The position numbers and the translations under genes were made by a program. Shown here one piece after another: positions 58,735-64,000 of a DNA stretch of 64,000 nucleotides (its first letter is position 1; each line of letters opens with the position of its first letter). The notes under the pieces were generated by a model that made no database searches, was not told where the DNA came from, and was given only the letters and a program-made list of their open reading frames with translations. The stretch comes from Nocardia pneumoniae NBRC 100136 (lineage in GTDB: Bacteria; Actinomycetota; Actinomycetes; Mycobacteriales; Mycobacteriaceae): assembly GCF_000308755.1 (NCBI RefSeq), contig NZ_BAGF01000058.1:124001-188000 (forward strand). The letters run 5' to 3'.

Positions 58735-60162
58735 TCAGCGATGGGTGGACGGTGCGGCCTCACTACCGTGTGCCGCGGCGGAATCGGCACGCGGAACACG
58801 CAGCAGCAGGACCGTCAGCAGGCAGCCGAGCAGCGCCAACCCGGACGCGGCGGCGAACCCCGCACGGACACCGTCGACGAAGGGCGCACCGCCCGTCGAC
58901 CTTTCGGTCACCGTTTGGGCGAGCAGCAGCACGGCTGTCACACCGATCCCGGATCCGACGCGCTGTGCGGTGTTGACGACACCCGCGGCGATGCCGCGAT
59001 CGGCCTCGTCCACCGCGGTGACGGCAGGAACCGTGACACCGACGAATGCCGCGGGTAGCCCGATGCCGAGCACGATCGCCGCGGGCAGCACATCGGTGAC
59101 GTACGAGGCGTGATCCGGCAGCCTGGCGAACCACGCCAGCGCCGCGGCCTGCAACGCCATTCCGGCGGCCAGCACGCCACGCGGGCCGATCTGCGCCAGC
59201 GCGAACGGGATCAGCGTGCGGGAGACGGCGATGTTGACCAGCGCGACCGGCAGCACCGCCAAGCCGGACGATGTCGGGCTGTAGCCCTGGGTGTTCTGCA
59301 GGTACAGCGCCAGCAGCGCGAACGCTGGAACATGCGCGGCACCGACGAGCGCGTTCACCGCGGAGGAACCGGTCACCTGGCGAATCGCGAACAGCCGCAA
59401 CGGCATCAGCGGATGCGGGCTGCGCGTCTCGATGACCAGGAAGGCGCCGAAGAGGGCGACGCCGATCCCGAGCAGGGCCGAGGCCGCAACGCGTGTGCCG
59501 GGATCGCCCCACGCCCCGATCGCGTATCCGATGATCAGCAGCGCGACTGTTCCGGTGAGGGCGCCGGGCACGTCGAGCCGCCCGTCGGCCCGCTGCGCGG
59601 CGGGCGCGTCCGCGGGCAGCGATCGGAGCGACGCCAGCGCCAGCGCACCGACCGGCAGGTTGATCAGGAAGATCGACGGCCAGCCGAACGCGTCCGTCAG
59701 CGGACCGCCCACCGCGGTTCCGATCGCCGCACCGGCCGCGCCCATCGCACTCCACACGCCGAATGCTCGCCGCCGCGTGGCGGGTTCGGTGAACGCCGTG
59801 GTCAGCAGGGCCAGCTGTGCCGGGATCACCACGGCCGCACCGACGCCCTGCAAGGCCCGCGCCGCGATCAGCAGCCACGCCGTGTTCGCGAATCCGGCCA
59901 GAGCGGACGCGACGGTGAAGACCGCCAACCCGACGCCGAACATGCGACGCGGACCGTACAGGTCGGCCGCACGGCCACCCAGCAGCATGAATCCGCCGAA
60001 GGCGAGGAGATAGGCGTTGGTCACCCAGCCCAGTCCCGCTTGACCCAGGTCGAAGTGCCTGCCGATCTCGGGAAGCGCCACGTTCACCACCGTGGTGTCC
60101 AGGAAGATCACCAGCTCGACAACGGTGATCAGCAGCAGTCGCAACCGCCCTTTCCCATCCAT
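58735..60162 (-). CDS. MFS drug exporter, DHA2 (QacA/EmrB) type
   Basis: This 475-residue transporter should have about 14 membrane helices. It shows ELVIFLDTTVVNVALPEIGRHF (motif D1), GGRAADLYGPRRMF (motif A) and RALQGVGAAVVIPAQLAL. The ATG at 60162 follows AAAGGGATT. It diverges from a TetR gene across an operator-like region, the standard arrangement for regulated drug efflux. Confidence 0.93.
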   Translation of the reverse strand: MDGKGRLRLLLITVVELVIFLDTTVVNVALPEIGRHFDLGQAGLGWVTNAYLLAFGGFMLLGGRAADLYGPRRMFGVGLAVFTVASALAGFANTAWLLIAARALQGVGAAVVIPAQLALLTTAFTEPATRRRAFGVWSAMGAAGAAIGTAVGGPLTDAFGWPSIFLINLPVGALALASLRSLPADAPAAQRADGRLDVPGALTGTVALLIIGYAIGAWGDPGTRVAASALLGIGVALFGAFLVIETRSPHPLMPLRLFAIRQVTGSSAVNALVGAAHVPAFALLALYLQNTQGYSPTSSGLAVLPVALVNIAVSRTLIPFALAQIGPRGVLAAGMALQAAALAWFARLPDHASYVTDVLPAAIVLGIGLPAAFVGVTVPAVTAVDEADRGIAAGVVNTAQRVGSGIGVTAVLLLAQTVTERSTGGAPFVDGVRAGFAAASGLALLGCLLTVLLLRVPRADSAAAHGSEAAPSTHR

Positions 60163-60175
60163 CACAATCCCTTTC

Positions 60176-60223
60176 ACTAGAGTGTAGATCTAGCGAAATG
60201 CTCCACTAGAGTCACACTCCAGT
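60176..60223. promoter_or_regulatory. Operator region for the divergent exporter/TetR pair
   Basis: ACTAGAGT occurs at 60176 and again at 60205, where it pairs with ACTCCAGT at 60216-60223 to form ACTAGAGT-CAC-ACTCCAGT, matching at seven of eight arm positions. These sites lie between the two start codons and likely bind the TetR protein. Confidence 0.65.
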
Positions 60224-60240
60224 CAAGTAACATCTGGGTC

Positions 60241-60861
60241 ATGCCGAAGAACACCGGCGTGCGCGCCGCCCGGACCTCAGCCAACCGTGCCCGCATGCTC
60301 GCGGCCGCGCGGGAACTGTTCACCACCCGCGGCTACACCGCGACCACCATGAAGGCCATCGCCGAGGAAGCCGGAATGGCCGTGCAGACCCTGTACTTCA
60401 CCTTCGCCACCAAGCGCGCGATTCTCACCGAGCTGCTCGACGTCGAGATCGCGGGCGACACCGAACCCGTCGCCACGCTCGACCGGCCCTGGTTCGCCGA
60501 GGCCGTGAAAGCGCCCGCGGCCGAGCAGATCCGGCTTCAGGTGGCCGCGGCCGGCGCGATCCTGGGCCGGGTCACTCCCCTGCTGGAGGCGGTCCGCTCC
60601 GCCGCGGCCACCGACCCGGAACTGGCCGAGCTGTGGCAGACCAACATCGCCCAGCGTCATACGGTGCAACTACGCCTCAGCCAGGCCCTGGCCGCCAAGA
60701 CCGCCCTGCGCGCGGGAATCGATCCCGAACGCGCCGCCGACATCGCCGTGGCCGTCCTCGCGCCCGAGACCTACCACCTGCTCGTCCACGAACGCGGCTG
60801 GACCAGCCAGGCCTGGCAAGACTGGGCCACCGACGCGCTCACCCGGCAACTGCTGCCCTGA
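60241..60861 (+). CDS. TetR family transcriptional regulator
   Basis: This 206-residue protein has the HTH ATTMKAIAEEAGMAVQTLYFTFATKRAIL. It diverges from the DHA2 exporter gene and probably represses it in the absence of drug. Its last 192 bases are overlapped, on the opposite strand, by the end of the second MFS gene. Confidence 0.92.
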   Translation: MPKNTGVRAARTSANRARMLAAARELFTTRGYTATTMKAIAEEAGMAVQTLYFTFATKRAILTELLDVEIAGDTEPVATLDRPWFAEAVKAPAAEQIRLQVAAAGAILGRVTPLLEAVRSAAATDPELAELWQTNIAQRHTVQLRLSQALAAKTALRAGIDPERAADIAVAVLAPETYHLLVHERGWTSQAWQDWATDALTRQLLP

Positions 60862-62304
60862 CGGGAACGCACGCGGGTCGCGTCGAGGCATGCGCAGCCA
60901 CAGGATCACGGCCAGACCCGAGGTCACGAGGACAGCCGCGACGGCGAAGGTTCGCTGAGTTCCCCGAGCGACCTCCGCAGCAGCGGCCGAAGTGACATCA
61001 CTCGTGCCGACCGCGAAGGCGAAGATCGCTCCCATGACCGACGCGCCGGTGATCAGACCCAGGTTCCGGGACAGATTCAGCATGCCCGAAACCAGGCCAC
61101 GCTGGTCCGCGGACACGTCTTTCATCACCGCGGTGTTGTTGGCCGCTTGGAAGATCGCGTACCCGGCAGTCGTGCTGACCAAAGGCAGCACGTATCCGAG
61201 AACGCCTGCGGCCGTGGGCATCACAGCGAGCACGGTGGTGCCGCCGATGACGCCGACGAGTCCGGCGACCACCATGAATTCGGCGCCGAAGCGATCAGTG
61301 GCGCGTCCGGCCGGGACACCGGTGAGGGCGGACACCGCGGGCCCCGCCGACATCACCAGCCCGACGAAGGCCGGATCGAGGTCGAGGGCCAAGGCGAGGT
61401 GGAAAGGCCCGACGACGAGTGTGGTCATCATGACGGTCGAGACCAGTGCACTGGCGGTCAGACCGGCGGCGAGTACGGGATCACCGAACATCGCGAGCGT
61501 GAGCAGCGGGGACGCGACGCGGCTCTCGGCGAGGACGAACAGGCCGAGGCTCGCCCCGGACGCACCGAGCAAACCGATGGTGAGCGGGCCGAAATCGTTT
61601 CCTTCGATCGTCATGGCCAGTGCGTAGGCGCCCAGGGTGATCGCCAGCAGCGCCGTACCCGTGACGTCGAAACGCCGTCGCGCGGAGCTCGTCACCGGTG
61701 CGGAGCCGGGCAGCACCCAGATCGTGAGCGCGAGCGCGAGCAACCCGAGCGGCACGCCGATGAGGAAGATCGCGCGCCAGCCGAAGAGGGCGATGAGGGC
61801 TCCACCGGCGGAGGGCCCCAGCGCGGTGCCGACCGCCGACATCGTTCCGAGCAGCCCCATGACGCTGCCGGTGCGCTCCTTCGGCACGGTCTCGCCGACG
61901 AACGCCATGGTCAGCGCCATCATGCAGGCGGCGCCGACGCCTTGCAGCGCGCGGGCCGCGACCAGGAAGACCAGATCCGGGGCCAGACCGCACAGCAGCG
62001 TCGCGATCGTGAACACGGTGATGCCGACGAGCAAGAGGCGACGCCGACCGGCGAGGTCGCCGAGTCGGCCCGCACCGACGATCAGCGTCGTGATGGCCAG
62101 CAGATAGGCGATCACGACCCATTGGACCTCGTGGAACGAAGCGTCGAATGCCACGGCCATGGCGGGCAGGCCGACGTTGGCGATGCTGATGCTCAGCGAA
62201 GGCAGCAGCATGGACAACGACAGGGCGGTCAGCGTCCAGCCCAGTGGACGCTGCGCGGGCGGTGCCTGCTGAGGTTCGGCGCCCGGAGGCGTTGCTGGTC
62301 TCAC
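60670..62304 (-). CDS. MFS transporter, DHA2 type
   Basis: This protein of about 544 residues has some 14 membrane helices, with SMLLPSLSISIANVGLPAMAVAF, GDLAGRRRLLLVGI and RALQGVGAACMMALTMAFVGE. After the last helix (ending near RMPRRDPRAFP) the frame stays open for about 65 more Gly-rich residues, running antisense into the TetR gene. That tail has no family match and may be accidental. GTG at 62304 has GAGGA six bases upstream; ATG at 62340 is the alternative. It diverges from the LysR gene. Confidence 0.9.
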   Translation of the reverse strand: MRPATPPGAEPQQAPPAQRPLGWTLTALSLSMLLPSLSISIANVGLPAMAVAFDASFHEVQWVVIAYLLAITTLIVGAGRLGDLAGRRRLLLVGITVFTIATLLCGLAPDLVFLVAARALQGVGAACMMALTMAFVGETVPKERTGSVMGLLGTMSAVGTALGPSAGGALIALFGWRAIFLIGVPLGLLALALTIWVLPGSAPVTSSARRRFDVTGTALLAITLGAYALAMTIEGNDFGPLTIGLLGASGASLGLFVLAESRVASPLLTLAMFGDPVLAAGLTASALVSTVMMTTLVVGPFHLALALDLDPAFVGLVMSAGPAVSALTGVPAGRATDRFGAEFMVVAGLVGVIGGTTVLAVMPTAAGVLGYVLPLVSTTAGYAIFQAANNTAVMKDVSADQRGLVSGMLNLSRNLGLITGASVMGAIFAFAVGTSDVTSAAAAEVARGTQRTFAVAAVLVTSGLAVILWLRMPRRDPRAFPSGQQLPGERVGGPVLPGLAGPAAFVDEQVVGLGREDGHGDVGGAFGIDSRAQGGLGGQGLAEA

Positions 62305-62440
62305 GGGGTGTCCTCTTCCTGGAGCCAAGGGGGTCGTCATGGACGGTAGGTCTCCCCGTGACCTGGCGGAAGACGCAAAGATGGAAAAGTATTTGTGCAC
62401 CCGACGCCATATATTGGCTGATCTGTGAGATCGTGTGCGC

Positions 62441-63391
62441 ATGGCGCGACCCGATCTGAACTTGCTGGTCACCCTGGACGTTCTGCTCGACGAGGGCAGC
62501 GTCACCAGAGCGGGGGAACGGCTCGCGCTCAGTCCGTCCGCGATGAGTCGTGCGCTGGCTCGGTTGCGGCGAGCCACCGGCGACCCACTGCTGGTGCGGG
62601 CGGGACGAGAGCTGGTGCCGACGCCCCGCGCCCTGGAACTCCGCGACCGGGTGCACGGCCTGGTCCGTGCGGCCGAAGAGGTGCTGCGACCGGCCGAAGA
62701 GCTGAACCTGGCGGGCCTGACGAGGAGTTTCACGGTACGCAGCAGCGACGGGTTCGTGGAGAGGTTCGGGCCCGAATTGGTGGCCGAGGTCGGCGCCGAG
62801 GCACCCGGTGTGCGGCTGCGTTTCGTGCAGAAGACGAAGAAGGACATCGGTCCGTTGCGAGATGGCGGCGTCGACTTGGAGACGGGCGTCATCGAGCAGG
62901 AGCTACCTCCCGACATCGTGAGCAGCCCGCTGTTCACCGACCGGTTCATCGGTGTGGTGCGCGGCGAGCATCCGCTCAGTACCGGGAAAGTCACCGCCGA
63001 GCGGTATGCGTCGGCACGGCACGTGCACGTCTCACGGCGCGGGTTGACCGAGGGGCTGGTGGATGAGGCGCTGCGCCCGACCGGACGCCAGCGGGACGTG
63101 GTGACCGTGGTGGACGGCTTCAGCGCAGCCCTGGCTCTGGCGAGAGCCTCCGATCTGGTCGCCACGGTCCCGGGGAGGCACACCACGAACCTGCGGCGCG
63201 GAATGCACTCCTTCGAGTTGCCCTTCCGCGCCCCCGAGGTGACGGTGTCATTGCTGTGGCACGCCCGGCTCGACGCGGACCCGGCTCACCGGTGGCTGCG
63301 CGGCCACGTACTCGACGTGTGCCGACGGCGGACCGAACCGGGGCATCCCGGCGAGGAGACCGGCAGTTCACGCGACGTCTCCGGGCCGTGA
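62441..63391 (+). CDS. LysR family transcriptional regulator
   Basis: This 316-residue protein has an N-terminal winged HTH (DLNLLVTLDVLLDEGSVTRAGERLALSPSAMSRALARLRRATGDPLLVR) and a periplasmic-binding-like effector domain. It is divergent from the MFS gene with about 135 bases between starts. It probably activates that exporter in response to an aromatic or similar ligand. GTG at 62435 is an alternative start. Confidence 0.92.
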   Translation: MARPDLNLLVTLDVLLDEGSVTRAGERLALSPSAMSRALARLRRATGDPLLVRAGRELVPTPRALELRDRVHGLVRAAEEVLRPAEELNLAGLTRSFTVRSSDGFVERFGPELVAEVGAEAPGVRLRFVQKTKKDIGPLRDGGVDLETGVIEQELPPDIVSSPLFTDRFIGVVRGEHPLSTGKVTAERYASARHVHVSRRGLTEGLVDEALRPTGRQRDVVTVVDGFSAALALARASDLVATVPGRHTTNLRRGMHSFELPFRAPEVTVSLLWHARLDADPAHRWLRGHVLDVCRRRTEPGHPGEETGSSRDVSGP

Positions 63392-63404
63392 TCGCCGAGG
63401 ATCC

Positions 63405-64000
63405 TCACAGACCCTCGTCGAACGGGTATCGGGCACCGAGTGCGGACCGATCGCCGACTCCGAAGTTCATGACGAGATCGTCGGCGACCTGGACCAGCAC
63501 ATCCCGCCCCTCGACCGCGCCGACCCAGTCCAGCGGCAGCGCCGAAATACCATGGACGGCGCCGATCAGGTTTCCGGCGACCGCGCCTGTGGAGTCGGAG
63601 TCACCGGAGTGGTTGACCGACAGCAGCAGCGCCGCGCGCACGTCACCGGTCTTCGCGGCGTGCAGTGCGCAGTACACCGCGATGGCCAGGCACTCCTCGG
63701 CGACCCATCCCTCGCCGACCTGCTCGACGAGTTCGGCTGCGGCCGGTTGCTCGGACAGCTCGACGGCTCTGGTCAGCGCGGCCGTCGTCTCCTCGCTCGC
63801 GGCGAACGCCGTGAGCTGAGTGACCGTCTCCTGCACCGCGATCGGCAGTTCGACACCGCTCACCACGCGATCGACCAGTGCCGCGAACGCACCCGCCGCG
63901 AGGTACCCGGTCGGATGCCCGTGGGTCAACTGCGCGGCCCGCGCGGCGGCGGTGAACGCACGCTCGGGCCCGAACCCCGCGAGTCCGAACGGCGCGGACC
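63405..64000 (-). CDS. ADP-ribosylglycohydrolase family protein, 5' end beyond the window
   Basis: The C-terminal 198 residues are present, reading in from the right edge. RAAQLTHGHPTGYLAAGAFA and SVNHSGDSDSTGAVAGNLIGAVHG are the family's two hallmark motifs, the latter holding the Asp residues that bind two magnesium ions. It would remove ADP-ribose from proteins or small molecules. The N-terminal third is cut off. Confidence 0.9.
   Translation of the reverse strand, partial: SAPFGLAGFGPERAFTAAARAAQLTHGHPTGYLAAGAFAALVDRVVSGVELPIAVQETVTQLTAFAASEETTAALTRAVELSEQPAAAELVEQVGEGWVAEECLAIAVYCALHAAKTGDVRAALLLSVNHSGDSDSTGAVAGNLIGAVHGISALPLDWVGAVEGRDVLVQVADDLVMNFGVGDRSALGARYPFDEGL

Overview
The window looks like a chromosomal segment of a mycolic-acid-containing actinomycete, most likely Nocardia or a close relative. 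The DNA is very GC-rich with many GTG starts and ATGA/GTGA stop-start overlaps. It carries a mycolic-acid-type cyclopropane synthase, an antigen-85-like mycolyltransferase, a resuscitation-promoting-factor-like protein, secretory lipases and many TetR regulators. No rRNA, tRNA or CRISPR array was seen.

Layout. 0-7 kb: the start of a leftward gene, a TetR regulator, NAD synthetase (nadE), then molybdenum cofactor genes (moaA-moaD leftward; moeA, a fused moaC-moaB and moaE rightward) and a CobW-type metallochaperone GTPase. 7-13 kb: a secreted peptidoglycan amidase with a 9-residue repeat tail, a small secreted protein, a cyclopropane synthase, a hotdog thioesterase, a roughly 930-base stretch with no convincing gene, a TetR regulator and an NTF2-like protein.

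13.3-26.6 kb is the centrepiece: one tightly coupled seven-gene operon. It holds a 2106-residue fully reducing type I polyketide synthase, a PLP-dependent alpha-oxoamine synthase, a secreted FG-GAP/ASPIC protein (UnbV-like), an RnfD/UnbU-like membrane protein, a flavin reductase, a UnbL/DUF1702-like protein and a short-chain reductase resembling 3-ketodihydrosphingosine reductase. A strong bidirectional hairpin closes it. The enzyme set PKS + oxoamine synthase + 3-keto reductase is the logic fungi use for sphinganine-analogue toxins. Here it is combined with the Unb trio known mainly from enediyne loci. I predict a long-chain 2-amino-alcohol (sphingoid-like) product of unknown further decoration.

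26.6-32.6 kb: a DoxX/TetR pair, then a small accessory island (YrhB/Imm35-like protein, AAA ATPase with a perfect 27-bp palindrome at its promoter, and a protein with twelve 50-residue TPR units). 32.7-40 kb: an MFS symporter, a TetR/SDR divergent pair, and a leftward operon for gamma-glutamylation-type amine catabolism (glutamine-synthetase-like ligase, PuuD-like hydrolase, aldehyde dehydrogenase, SDR). 40-44.3 kb: two exported lipases and a PucR-type regulator. 44.4-47.4 kb: a HTH-TOBE molybdate regulator with modABC, which would supply the cofactor genes at the left end. 47.5-54 kb: a thiolase pseudogene, the Rpf-like gene with a structured leader, a hotdog thioesterase, a DJ-1/PfpI protein, a MerR regulator divergent from a membrane-protein operon (ABA4-like and DoxX-like), and a TetR pair. 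54.4-64 kb: an epimerase, a seven-repeat IPT/TIG protein, the Ag85-like protein, two MFS exporters with TetR and LysR regulators, and a truncated ADP-ribosylglycohydrolase.
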